DNA from: Kangiella koreensis DSM 16069 | GTDB lineage: Bacteria; Pseudomonadota; Gammaproteobacteria; Enterobacterales; Kangiellaceae | DNA length: 64,000 nt | Direction of reading: 5' to 3' | Assembly: GCF_000024085.1 (NCBI RefSeq) | Contig: NC_013166.1 | Span: forward strand, 1,178,001 to 1,242,000 | Part shown: positions 49,230 to 57,878 of the stretch, piece after piece | How the letters are laid out: each line of letters starts with the position of its first letter | Position numbering within the stretch: position 1 is the first letter of the stretch | Translations under genes and position numbers: made by a program | The notes under the pieces: generated by a model | Seen by the model: only the letters and a program-made list of their open reading frames with translations | Told to the model about the DNA's origin: nothing | Databases searched by the model: none

Positions 49230-50489
49230 ATGCTTAAAACGATTATTCGAAAAGAACATAAGAATAAGTGGGAAAAACGAGCCCCATTAACACCAAAGGC
49301 CGTTAAGACCTTAACCGAACAAGGCCTTTCCATTGAACTAGAACCCTGCGATATCCGCATCTTTCCAGACCAAGATTACCAAGCCGCCGGCGCCATTTAT
49401 CCTTCCTCTCCAGACCAAGCAGAATTCGTATTAGGCATTAAAGAACCGCCCGTTGGTTCCATCAAACATGGACAGGTTCATTTAGCGTTTTCGCACACTA
49501 TTAAAGGTCAGGAATACAACATGCCGTTGCTGCAGAAATTTCTGGATGAAGATGCAACGCTTTTAGATTATGAACCGATCGTAGATCCCGCCACGGGGCA
49601 AAGAACTATCGCCTTCGGACGTTATGCCGGTATTGCTGGCGCAGTCGATAGCTTTGCTGTGCTTGGCGAAAAGCTGGCACAAAAAGAATTAGCCACGCCA
49701 TTATCAGAACTGAAAATGACCCACACCTACGGCACGGTTGAAAACCTTAAGCAATCGCTCGAGCAGTTTGACCTGTCGCAAGGCGAACCAATCCGCGCGT
49801 TAGTGGTTGGTACCGGTAAAGTCGGTAAAGGATCGATCGAAGTATGCGAATGGTTAGGACTTCCGAAAGTCAGCGCCAAAGACTTCCTGGCCGGTAACTT
49901 GCCAGAAGGTAGCTTCTACGCAGTCTTGAGCAGTCGCCACATCAACCGCCGCAAAGACGGTGGTGAATTCAGCATGAAAGAATTCGTCGCAAAAGGCAGT
50001 GAGTTGTACGAAAGCACCTTCGATCAAGTGCTCGGAAAATTCAACATCCTGCTGCAAACCCCATACTGGGAAGAGATGTACCCGAAACACCTGACAAAAG
50101 AACGCATGCAGCAATTCAAAGACAAACTGCCACTAGTCATCGGCGACATCAGCTGCGACATCAACGGCAGCCTCGAATGCACCACCAAAGCATCCGACAG
50201 CGACAACCCAGCCTTCACCTACAACGTCGACACCGGCGACAGTCAAGACGGCATCAGCTGGCAAGGTGTCACCGTCATGTCCATCGACAACCTGCCATGC
50301 GAGTTGCCGATCGACGCCTCAAACGACTTCTCCAAAGCGTTAACCACCTACGCACCACAAATCATGCAAATGGATCTTAGCAAACCATTCGCAGAATGCG
50401 GCTTGCCAAAAGACCTCGCCGACGCAGTCATCGTCTACAAAGGACAGTTAACGCCAAACTATGAGTATTTAAAAGAGTATTTGTCCTAG
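49230..50489 (+). CDS. Lysine-ketoglutarate reductase (saccharopine-forming) / AlaDH-PNT family
   Basis: 419 residues aligning with the N-terminal LKR half of AASS: KWEKRAPLTPKAVKTL, the SHTIKGQEYNMPLL segment (human has SHTIKAQEANM), GRYAGIAGAVDS and ADIS-type GDISCDINGSLECTT. The Rossmann motif is VVGTGKVGKGS. It condenses lysine with 2-oxoglutarate to saccharopine. The partner saccharopine dehydrogenase would be the gene at 34.5 kb and the next enzyme the ALDH7 at 31.8 kb. Codon use shifts: the second half is clearly C-rich at third positions. No operon partner is adjacent. Confidence 0.88.
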   Translation: MLKTIIRKEHKNKWEKRAPLTPKAVKTLTEQGLSIELEPCDIRIFPDQDYQAAGAIYPSSPDQAEFVLGIKEPPVGSIKHGQVHLAFSHTIKGQEYNMPLLQKFLDEDATLLDYEPIVDPATGQRTIAFGRYAGIAGAVDSFAVLGEKLAQKELATPLSELKMTHTYGTVENLKQSLEQFDLSQGEPIRALVVGTGKVGKGSIEVCEWLGLPKVSAKDFLAGNLPEGSFYAVLSSRHINRRKDGGEFSMKEFVAKGSELYESTFDQVLGKFNILLQTPYWEEMYPKHLTKERMQQFKDKLPLVIGDISCDINGSLECTTKASDSDNPAFTYNVDTGDSQDGISWQGVTVMSIDNLPCELPIDASNDFSKALTTYAPQIMQMDLSKPFAECGLPKDLADAVIVYKGQLTPNYEYLKEYLS

Positions 50490-50527
50490 CTCGTCATAGC
50501 GTGACTTAAACAAGTTTAGGTAGGGGC

Positions 50528-50690
50528 GGGCCATGGCCCACCAAAAGACAAAGGCACTGGATACCGCGGTCTAGCCGCGGTATGACAAGCATAAGGAATA
50601 GTGCCCAACTCCACAGGCTTGTCATCCTGAACTTGATTCAGGATCTGCTCTTGGCTCTTAGATGGTAGGGGCGGACCAATGTGTCCGCCC
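50528..50690. repeat. Cluster of dispersed intergenic palindromes
   Basis: Four different hairpins sit in a row: GGGCCATGGCCC (50528-50539); ATACCGCGG-TCTAG-CCGCGGTAT (50561-50583); the 30-base REP-like unit also found at 46 and 59 kb (50620-50649); and GGGCGGAC-CAATGT-GTCCGCCC (50669-50690). All resemble widespread intergenic repeat families. No gene lies in 50490-50763. Confidence 0.8.
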
Positions 50691-50715
50691 AAATCTTTCA
50701 TGGATTACATACAAA

Positions 50716-50741
50716 AAGGGCAGACACACCGGTCTGCCCTT
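50716..50741 (-). terminator. Probable terminator of ansA
   Basis: AAGGGCAGAC and GTCTGCCCTT with a 6-base loop are followed on the minus strand by T5. Its stem is of the GGGCAGAC repeat type also seen at 61 kb. Confidence 0.7.
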
Positions 50742-50763
50742 ATCAATACGAAACAAAAACCAA

Positions 50764-51783
50764 TCACTCCGGTTCCGTCAGTTCTCCTCGCAAATTCTCA
50801 CTCATCTTCTGACGAATAGTCTGCCTGTCTAATCCGCGGCTAAACAAATAATACAATTTGGCCAATGCCGCTTCGGTGGTCATGTCATACCCAGAAATCA
50901 CGCCTGCATCCATCAATACTTTGCCCGTTTCATAGGTCGCCATATTGACGCTGCCTTTCAAGCACTGGGTGCAGTTCACAATAACCTGGCCATTGGCGCA
51001 GGCTTCGCGAATGGCGTCCATCAAAGCCTGGTTCTTTATCGGCGCATTGCCTGCACCATAAGACTGCAACACAACACCATCCAGTGGCTGGCTCAAAAAG
51101 CCTTTAACCAGATCGGCAGAAATACCGGGGAATAGGGTCAGAATCGCAATCTTCGGCGAACTAAACTTCTGTACATTCAACGCAGGCTTGTTCTGCTTAA
51201 ACACTAAATGGTCGCGCACTTTAATGGTGCTGCCGATACTGGCCAGCGGTGGCATGTTGGGTGAAGAAAACGCTGCGAAACCATCGGCATCCGTTTTAGT
51301 GCAACGATTACCGCGATGCAAATGGTCATGGAAAAACAGACAGACCTCAGGAATAGGGTGGTTAGCCGCCAGATACACTGCATTAATCAGGTTATCGCGC
51401 GCATCGGTGCGTAGCTGAGTCAATGGGATCTGCGACCCGGTCAGAATCACAGGCTTCTGCAAGCCCTCAAGCATAAACGACAAAGCCGACGCCGTATAAG
51501 CCATCGTATCGGTGCCATGCAACACCACAAAACCATCGTAATCGTCGTAATTGTTCTGAATATCCTGCGCAATCAGATACCAATCCTCCGGCGTCATATT
51601 CGCCGAGTCAATTGGCTCCGCATAATCACGAATCGTAATCTCCGGCATATCCGGATGCTTAAACTCATGAAAGCTCGCCAGAGTATTCTCCAGAAAACCC
51701 TCCTGCGGCACAAAACCCTTATCACTCGGCTTCATCCCAATCGTACCGCCGGTATAAGCGATATAAACTTTTTTCTTCTTCAT
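50764..51783 (-). CDS. ansA: Cytoplasmic type I L-asparaginase
   Basis: 339 residues from the ATG at 51783 (MKKKKVYIAYTGGTIG); a longer frame adds 20 residues. The two catalytic threonine motifs are present: TGGTIG at 11-16 and HGTDTMAYTA near 90, plus LTGSQIP. No signal peptide, so type I. It hydrolyses asparagine to aspartate and ammonia. It is single, with a terminator after it. Confidence 0.96.
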   Translation of the reverse strand: MKKKKVYIAYTGGTIGMKPSDKGFVPQEGFLENTLASFHEFKHPDMPEITIRDYAEPIDSANMTPEDWYLIAQDIQNNYDDYDGFVVLHGTDTMAYTASALSFMLEGLQKPVILTGSQIPLTQLRTDARDNLINAVYLAANHPIPEVCLFFHDHLHRGNRCTKTDADGFAAFSSPNMPPLASIGSTIKVRDHLVFKQNKPALNVQKFSSPKIAILTLFPGISADLVKGFLSQPLDGVVLQSYGAGNAPIKNQALMDAIREACANGQVIVNCTQCLKGSVNMATYETGKVLMDAGVISGYDMTTEAALAKLYYLFSRGLDRQTIRQKMSENLRGELTEPE

Positions 51784-52047
51784 AGATTGCTCAATCTTTT
51801 TGTTATTCCCGTGTAAGGAGATCGATATTCGACTATTCAACAAGTTGGCAGAAGTATAACTTTTATTACGGGGATAAAGAAGTCAGGCCTGAGAAGACAG
51901 TAAATTACTGAACTCTCATGATCGGGCAGGAAAATGAATTGTAAAATCTTTTGACAATTAAATTGCATTATTAGAAAAGCTAATTAGTATGGGGGGCTGT
52001 CCATCATCACAAAGTAATGTTAATTAATCTATAAGGAGGGATTTAAG

Positions 52048-52197
52048 ATGGCTGTAAAACATACACCTACGGGAATTATCCACCAAGGTTCTAAAGGTGG
52101 TAAAACCGGCTGTGGAGTTGATACTAAAAATCATTTAGATCATTGGGTTACCACTCATCAGAAGATAACCTGTGATAAGAATGGTTGTAAGAATTAA
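52048..52197 (+). CDS. Small Cys-containing protein of unknown function (49 residues)
   Basis: An AAGGAGGG ribosome site, nearly perfect, lies 7 bases before the ATG. The 49-residue product has three Cys (C22, C42, C47), four His and many Lys and Gly, and neither signal nor membrane segment. Cys/His content could bind metal. It heads the AT-rich island with DUF5343, HEPN and PIN-GHKL genes, 106 bases before the first of them. I do not recognise a family. The exact start could be off by one base in my count. Confidence 0.6.
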   Translation: MAVKHTPTGIIHQGSKGGKTGCGVDTKNHLDHWVTTHQKITCDKNGCKN

Positions 52198-52303
52198 TGA
52201 TAACTAAACAATCATTAGCAGGAGTTTGACAATTGGTAGGGTCAAAGTAAAAGTATTTTCTTAAAATACTGTGATCTAACATTTCTAAAATAAGGATAAT
52301 GAT

Positions 52304-52924
52304 ATGGGGTTGCCAACGAGTTATACACAAGCATTTGGAGCTTTTGAGGAATTTTTTGCGAGGATTAGAGATGCGCAAGCACCAGTTAAATTTACTCAGC
52401 AAATATTAAAAGATTGGGGTTATAAATCCAACAATCACAGGCCATTTATTCCCTTGCTTAAGTCTTTGGGTTTTCTTTCGCCAGACGGAACCCCCACGCA
52501 GCGGTACCATGAGTATAGAAACCATGCCAAGTCAAAAGAAATAATGGGACAAGCACTAAAAGAGGCGTATAGCGATATTTTCCTAATTAAAGCGCATCCA
52601 ACCTCTGCAGATAAAGATTTAATTCAGGGTAAATTTAAGAGTTATCACAATGCTAGCGATAATGTAGCAAGATTACATACAAATACGTTTTACTCTTTAT
52701 TAGAATTAGCTGATCTATCTTCAAAGTCAGAAAAAGCTACCCATATAGATGAGAGTAAGAACCAAGAAAAGTCCATTAATACAGATAACCAAAAAACATT
52801 GCCTCAGTTACCTGCTGGGAAGGTGGGACTTCATTACAATATTCAAATCCATTTGCCTGCTACAAAGGATGTTGAAGTTTACAACGCTATATTCAAATCT
52901 TTAAAAGAGCACTTAATTGACTAG
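52304..52924 (+). CDS. DUF5343 domain protein
   Basis: 206 residues. The first 110 residues match DUF5343: SYTQAFGAFEEFFARIRDAQAPVKFTQQIL, FIPLLKSLGFLSPDGTPTQRYHEYR and AYSDIF. They look like a winged-helix fold. A Lys/Ser/Asn-rich linker (about 135-165) and a small terminal alpha/beta segment (GLHYNIQIHLPATKDVEVYNAIFKSL) follow. It overlaps the HEPN gene by 8 bases, so the two are made together. DUF5343 proteins often occur in accessory islands; the function is not known. Confidence 0.85.
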   Translation: MGLPTSYTQAFGAFEEFFARIRDAQAPVKFTQQILKDWGYKSNNHRPFIPLLKSLGFLSPDGTPTQRYHEYRNHAKSKEIMGQALKEAYSDIFLIKAHPTSADKDLIQGKFKSYHNASDNVARLHTNTFYSLLELADLSSKSEKATHIDESKNQEKSINTDNQKTLPQLPAGKVGLHYNIQIHLPATKDVEVYNAIFKSLKEHLID

Positions 52925-53501
52925 TAAAAAAGATATTCGTGACTTCTTTTTTAGAGGTCTAATGTTTGAATCTGAGGCGTCCAGCTTTCAAAGTGCAGGC
53001 ATTGAAATCGGCGCGGATTCGCAATATACAGAAAAAGAGTTATTAGCTGAAGCATTATCACCATTCGGTCTTACAAGAAGAAATAATGCATTAGAAATGG
53101 CTAGAGTGTATGCGATTCTTAATTGTTTTGAGAATGAATTGCGTACATTCATAAGGGAAACACTTGAAGAGAAGAAGGGGCTAGATTGGTGGGACCAGCT
53201 ACCTTCACGAATAAAAAGTCACGCAGAAGGAAGGCAAGAAAGCGCATTAAAAGACTCTTGGTTGGAGGGAGAGAAAAGTGATCTGCTAGGATTTGTTGAT
53301 TTCGGAATGTTAGCTAAAATTATTATTGAGGAATGGGAACTCTTTAATAATCTGATCCCATCTCAACACTGGTTAAAGCAACGAATGGAAGAGTTAGAAA
53401 GAGCAAGAAATTTTATTGCTCATAACCGTATGCTGCTTCCCTCTGAGTTTCAAAGAATCTATATGTATGTATCTGACTGGAACCGAGTTATTGGACTGTA
53501 A
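52917..53501 (+). CDS. Swt1-type HEPN domain protein (putative RNase)
   Basis: 194 residues starting at a TTG that overlaps the DUF5343 stop by 8 bases. The HEPN fold is visible as helices: ENELRTFIRETLEEKKGLDWWDQ near 72-94 and a final helix ERARNFIAHNRMLL, with the R164-x4-H169 motif that marks HEPN ribonucleases. The pattern resembles the HEPN domain of Swt1. HEPN proteins are often toxins or defence effectors. It lies 58 bases before a PIN-domain gene; Swt1 itself joins PIN and HEPN domains. Confidence 0.82.
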   Translation: MTSKKDIRDFFFRGLMFESEASSFQSAGIEIGADSQYTEKELLAEALSPFGLTRRNNALEMARVYAILNCFENELRTFIRETLEEKKGLDWWDQLPSRIKSHAEGRQESALKDSWLEGEKSDLLGFVDFGMLAKIIIEEWELFNNLIPSQHWLKQRMEELERARNFIAHNRMLLPSEFQRIYMYVSDWNRVIGL

Positions 53502-53559
53502 TAAGTTATTCATTCAGATGAGCTTAGGCATGTTTTACAAATAATATAGAATATATGGC

Positions 53560-54963
53560 ATGATAGAAAAATTAATAAAACTACATAGAAATAGTGATCA
53601 GATAGACTTTGAAAAGATTTGGAGCGAAGGGCTGTTTACTTTTGATTCAAATGTGATATTGGATCTTTATAGATTACCAAAATCTGCGCGTAATGATCTG
53701 ATGAGTGTGTTTGAAAATGATCAGTTTAACAAGCGCATATGGATTGGTTTTCAAGTAGCATTAGAGTTCCTTAATAATAGATACGATGCTATTAGTGATC
53801 AAAAAAACAAGTTTAATACTGTTCGTACACTTCTTGAAGATTCAAAAGAACAATATGAAGAGCTGGTTACTTCTTTAAGGTCTGGACTCAATAATCTAAA
53901 GCTTAAGCAAAGGCACTCTCTTATAAATCCTGACGCTTTTATAACGCCAGAAAATGTCGAAAATGGTATTAAGTACATAAATGATTTCATTGAGGAACTT
54001 GAGCGTTTAGAAAAAGAACAGTCTGATGTTAGTGATCACGATGAAATAAAAGATTTTGTGTTCAAAACATTTGAAGGAAAAATTGGTAAAGGCTTTGATA
54101 AAAAAGAGCTATCATCAATATATAAAGAAGGTGAGAAACGTTACGAGTTTCAGTTCCCCCCTGGTTATAAAGACAAAGGTAAGGAAGGTTCCTATCATTT
54201 TGAAGATAAAGAGTACATCAGAAAGTATGGTGATTTAATACTTTGGAAAGAAATTATTCAAAAAGCAAAGTCAGAGAACTATAAATATATTGTTTTAGTT
54301 ACCGGAGATATAAAAGAAGATTGGTGGTTTGAAAAAAGAGGGAAAAAGCTTGGGCCAAGAAAAGAGCTTATAAATGAAATATATACGGAGGCTACAGAAC
54401 TAGATACTTTTTATATGTATGACACTTCGACATTTCTTCAATATGCTAGAAACGAGTTAAACCTAAAAATTCAGGACTCATCTATAAACGAAGCAAAGGA
54501 CTTAATTGATTTAAGTAGACAAGAGAGGATAGATGATGAAGAAGGACTGGTTTCTTTGGCTGAACTTCTTAAGTTTGCCTCTAGCCAGTTTAAAAATCTA
54601 AAGGTTGGGATCGGTAGATCTGTTAAAAATATTGACCCCATCAAGATTAACAGCAGAGCAATATTTACGGCTCTTATGGAGATATATTCTAACGTATTAC
54701 ATCATGGACGCGATAACTATGTTGGTATCCAAGCCAAAGAGGAAAAAAATTATGTTTTGCTAAGGTTCAAGAACTTAAGAAACGATATGACTGGTTCAGA
54801 AATTCCTAGAGTGCCGAACTCTCCAGATAGTGCACGTGGTTATGGCTTGCAGTTTGTAAGAGAATCTCTTGCGAAAGAAGGCATAGATGTACATATAGAG
54901 AATGAAGGTAAAAGATTTGTTTTAGAAATGTTTATACCTAAAACATACTATGAAGTGGCTTGA
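53560..54963 (+). CDS. PIN-like nuclease fused to a GHKL-type ATPase domain
   Basis: 467 residues. Residues 20-300 form a PIN_8-like nuclease with D29 (FDSNVILDLY), E69 (QVALEFLNNR), D225 (YGDLILWKEI) and D250 (VTGDIKEDWW) as the likely metal ligands; a helical insert (about 80-200) interrupts it. Residues 330-465 resemble a GHKL/HATPase fold, with an N-box-like E374-x3-N378 (MEIYSNVLHHG) and a G2-like GYGLQFV at 427-433. The usual DxGxG box is missing (NLRNDMTG), so ATP binding is uncertain. It follows the HEPN gene in the same orientation. Confidence 0.8.
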   Translation: MIEKLIKLHRNSDQIDFEKIWSEGLFTFDSNVILDLYRLPKSARNDLMSVFENDQFNKRIWIGFQVALEFLNNRYDAISDQKNKFNTVRTLLEDSKEQYEELVTSLRSGLNNLKLKQRHSLINPDAFITPENVENGIKYINDFIEELERLEKEQSDVSDHDEIKDFVFKTFEGKIGKGFDKKELSSIYKEGEKRYEFQFPPGYKDKGKEGSYHFEDKEYIRKYGDLILWKEIIQKAKSENYKYIVLVTGDIKEDWWFEKRGKKLGPRKELINEIYTEATELDTFYMYDTSTFLQYARNELNLKIQDSSINEAKDLIDLSRQERIDDEEGLVSLAELLKFASSQFKNLKVGIGRSVKNIDPIKINSRAIFTALMEIYSNVLHHGRDNYVGIQAKEEKNYVLLRFKNLRNDMTGSEIPRVPNSPDSARGYGLQFVRESLAKEGIDVHIENEGKRFVLEMFIPKTYYEVA

Positions 54964-55098
54964 ACTATGACTATATAGTCCCAAAGAGTGGCACCTCTAT
55001 GGTTGGATCTGCGTTACGACGCACCCTACATATCCACCTCATTCAACCCCCGCAATAATCCCCCCATCTTTCCATTCGCTGTTTATTTTTAAGGCGTG

Positions 55099-55104
55099 TA
55101 TAAT
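55099..55104 (+). promoter_or_regulatory. -10 box of the thiamine operon
   Basis: TATAAT with a weak upstream TTCGCT (55075) 18 bases away. Transcription would start near 55111, the first stem of the riboswitch. The stretch 54964-55098 shows nothing else. Confidence 0.6.
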
Positions 55105-55110
55105 GCCGAG

Positions 55111-55230
55111 CATTCCCGAGGGGCGGCTTTTGCCTGAGAATTGGCTCATTGCGGTTACTGTTTGTAATTGCTTGAGCGCCAGACCCTTTGAACCTGATCC
55201 GGGTTATACCGGCGTAGGGACAGGGAGTGC
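55111..55230 (+). promoter_or_regulatory. TPP riboswitch (THI element)
   Basis: The conserved cores are present: GGGGCGGC ... GCCTGAGA at 55119-55138 and ACCCTTTGAACCTGATC ... GGCGTAGGGA at 55183-55220. The closing stem pairs CATTCCC with GGGAGTG. It binds thiamine pyrophosphate and would shut off the following operon. The 150 bases after it hold no clear terminator hairpin, so control may be at translation. Confidence 0.95.
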
Positions 55231-55381
55231 AGACGATTTGCTTTGCCGTTTATGGAATGACCTTTAGCTTTTTTGTTTTAACTAGCTTCAGGTCGATTGT
55301 TTTACAGGGATTGGTTGGCGCTTTTGAGCTTGTATCTCTGCCTTTTCTGTTGTTACTCCGCATAGCCCAAACATAAGTTAT

Positions 55382-57589
55382 ATGTGGAGTTGTCTTTTGA
55401 AACACGCAATCCGTTCTTTTAAACCTCTTGTTTTGACCAGTCTGTTGGCGATATCGCTTGGTTTGCTTGCTGATGAGCAGGCGGATGACGACATTGAGAC
55501 TTTGGTAATTAATGCTGAGCATCTGTCTGAGAGTCCTTTGACTTTGCCGTCGAGTGTGACGGTGGTTGATAGCGAGACGGCTCGTAAGAACAATGCTTAT
55601 CATCTTGATGATATTTTCAATCTGGCGCCGAATGTGAATTTCGCCACTGGCGCGGCGCGCGGTCGTTTTATTCAGATCCGTGGCGTAGGCGAGCGTAGCG
55701 AGTTTGTTGAGCCGGTCAATTACTCGGTAGGTCTGATTGTCGATGGCATTGATATGACGGGGATTGCTGGCGGCGCTTTAATGCTGGATACGCAGCAGGT
55801 TGAGATTTTGCGTGGGCCACAGGGAACTCTGTATGGCGCCAATGCGTTGGCGGGTTTGGTCAATATGGTATCGGCTGCTCCTGAAGCAGATTTGTTGAAG
55901 GTTGCTGCTTCGTTTGAATCCTACAATGGTCGTAGCGCTTCTTTGATCAGCAGTGATCAGTTATCGGAAGCCTGGGGCTATCGTTTTGCGGTGGGTCAGT
56001 ATCGTAGCGATGGCTACACTGACAATATTTTCCTCGGACGCGACGATACCCAGAACTTTGATGAATCAAGCATCAAAGGGCGTCTGGTCTATCAGCCGGA
56101 TGACAGCTTTTCACTAACTTCTAATCTGATTGTGGTGGATGTGGACAATGGCTACGATGCCTTTAGTCTCGATAATACGCGCCAGACCTATTCTGATGAG
56201 CCGGGTCATGATCGCCAGGAAACGATTGGCGCTTCCTTTATCGCGGAATGGGCATGGGATTCTACCAAGCTGCAAAGCACCTTGTCTTTTGCCGATAGCG
56301 AACTGGATTATGCGTATGACGAAGATTGGAGCCATACGGGTATTTGCGAAGGCACGCCGTGCGATAGTGATGACTGGGGTTTTGATTGGTGGTATTCGTC
56401 GTTTGATCGTTTCTTAAGAGACAATCGTAACCTGAGTTTAGACGTGAAGCTGATAGGTGGGCAGGGCTCTTTATCAGAGTCATCATCTGAAACCTTATCG
56501 AATCAGTGGGTGGTCGGCGCTTATTTCCGTGACCAGTCGGTTGATCTGTTACGTCAATATACTTTCAATCCTGTGGATTTCACCAACCAGTACGATACGC
56601 GAAATGCGGCGCTTTATGGTCAGCTGGATATTCCGTTGAATGAAGCCTGGACTTTGGCGAGCGGGTTGCGTTATGAGCGTCAGGCAGCTGATTACAGAGA
56701 TAACCAGCCGTTTGTCGACGATCGTTCTGAAAATTTCTGGGGTGGTAAGGTTTCGCTGGAGTATCAGGCCAATGAACAGACCATGCTTTATGTCTTGCTA
56801 TCGCGCGGCTACAAAGCAGGAGGCTTTAATACCGCGCAGGAGCTGCCCGAATCGCAGCGCGAATATGATTCAGAATACATGCTCAACCATGAGCTGGGTG
56901 TTAAAGGAATGTGGCCTGATGCTGGATTAACTTTGCAGGCCTCAGTGTTCTATCAAGACCGCGATGATATTCAGTCCAAGCAATCTTACGTCACCTCGCA
57001 GGCAGATGGCCGTACCTTGCAGGAAGGCGGCGAGTGTCCCTGTAATTTCACTGATTACAACATCAATGCCGGTGGCGCTCAAAGCTATGGCGCTGAAATT
57101 GAATGGAACTGGCGTTCGCTGGATTGGATTCACCTCTATGGTTCATTAGGTCTGCTTAAAACTGAGTTTGAAAACTTGCAGAGCTTTACCCATGTTCTAG
57201 CCGATTTGACCGCTAATCCTCCGGTGCCTTATGATTTGAGCGGTCGCGAGCTGGCGCACTCGCCAGAGTTACAGTGGGTGGCTGGCGCTGATTTTTACTT
57301 GAACGACTACTGGAGTCTGAATCTGCAAACTGAATTCAAAGATGAGTTTTATTTGTCGGACCGTCATCAGGTTAAAGCCGATGATTATCAGTTGTGGCAT
57401 CTGGCACTTACTTATGAAGATGCTAATTGGCTGTTAGAATTCTATGGGCGCAACCTGACTGACGAGACAATTGTTAACCGTGGCTTTGGCAGCTTCGGTA
57501 ATGACCCACGTAAGTTTTATGAAACCGAGCCTTATTTCCAATATGGCACACCAAGAATCGTTGGTGTTCGAGCCGCCTATCAATTTTAA
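55382..57589 (+). CDS. TonB-dependent outer-membrane receptor, probably for thiamine
   Basis: 735 residues with a signal peptide (about 1-30). The plug domain has LDDIFNLAPNVNF, the IRG motif (FIQIRGVG) and EILRGPQGTLYGANALAGLVNM; the beta-barrel ends in VRAAYQF with a terminal Phe. Two Cys pairs lie in an extracellular loop (EGTPCDSDD, GECPCNF). The TPP riboswitch and thiamine genes around it point to thiamine or its phosphates as the substrate, as in riboswitch-linked receptors of marine bacteria. Confidence 0.92.
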   Translation: MWSCLLKHAIRSFKPLVLTSLLAISLGLLADEQADDDIETLVINAEHLSESPLTLPSSVTVVDSETARKNNAYHLDDIFNLAPNVNFATGAARGRFIQIRGVGERSEFVEPVNYSVGLIVDGIDMTGIAGGALMLDTQQVEILRGPQGTLYGANALAGLVNMVSAAPEADLLKVAASFESYNGRSASLISSDQLSEAWGYRFAVGQYRSDGYTDNIFLGRDDTQNFDESSIKGRLVYQPDDSFSLTSNLIVVDVDNGYDAFSLDNTRQTYSDEPGHDRQETIGASFIAEWAWDSTKLQSTLSFADSELDYAYDEDWSHTGICEGTPCDSDDWGFDWWYSSFDRFLRDNRNLSLDVKLIGGQGSLSESSSETLSNQWVVGAYFRDQSVDLLRQYTFNPVDFTNQYDTRNAALYGQLDIPLNEAWTLASGLRYERQAADYRDNQPFVDDRSENFWGGKVSLEYQANEQTMLYVLLSRGYKAGGFNTAQELPESQREYDSEYMLNHELGVKGMWPDAGLTLQASVFYQDRDDIQSKQSYVTSQADGRTLQEGGECPCNFTDYNINAGGAQSYGAEIEWNWRSLDWIHLYGSLGLLKTEFENLQSFTHVLADLTANPPVPYDLSGRELAHSPELQWVAGADFYLNDYWSLNLQTEFKDEFYLSDRHQVKADDYQLWHLALTYEDANWLLEFYGRNLTDETIVNRGFGSFGNDPRKFYETEPYFQYGTPRIVGVRAAYQF

Positions 57590-57605
57590 GGAATAGAAGG
57601 AAAGC

Positions 57606-57860
57606 ATGATGAAGATTTCAGTTGAATTAAGTTTGTATCCGCTGGACGATCAGTTCCTGCCGATTATTCAGGACATCGTCGAGCGTTTGATGGGCGATAA
57701 GCGCGTTGAAGCTATCGTTAACACCATGAGCACGCAGATTTTTGGTGACTTTGAGTCGGTCATGGCGGTGGTCAATGAAACCATCGAGTATTCGTTTAAG
57801 ACTTATGGCAAACAGGTGTTCGTTGCTAAGTTTTTAAACAGCGACGTTAAGCCGGATTAA
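57606..57860 (+). CDS. YkoF/MTH1187-like thiamine-binding protein
   Basis: 84 residues, one ferredoxin-like unit: KISVELSLYPLDDQFLPIIQDIVERL and VNTMSTQIFGDFESVMAVVNETIEYSF match the family that binds thiamine or HMP. Start is one of two adjacent ATGs with AAGGAAAG upstream. It has no signal peptide, so it is cytoplasmic and may hand thiamine from the permease to the kinase. It lies 16 bases after the receptor gene. Confidence 0.88.
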   Translation: MMKISVELSLYPLDDQFLPIIQDIVERLMGDKRVEAIVNTMSTQIFGDFESVMAVVNETIEYSFKTYGKQVFVAKFLNSDVKPD

Positions 57861-57878
57861 AAAGCCATAAGGAACAGG

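Noticed and set aside
51784..55110. Direct repeats or transposase bounding the HEPN-PIN island
   Set aside because: No integrase, transposase or matching flanking repeats were found, so the mode of entry is unknown.
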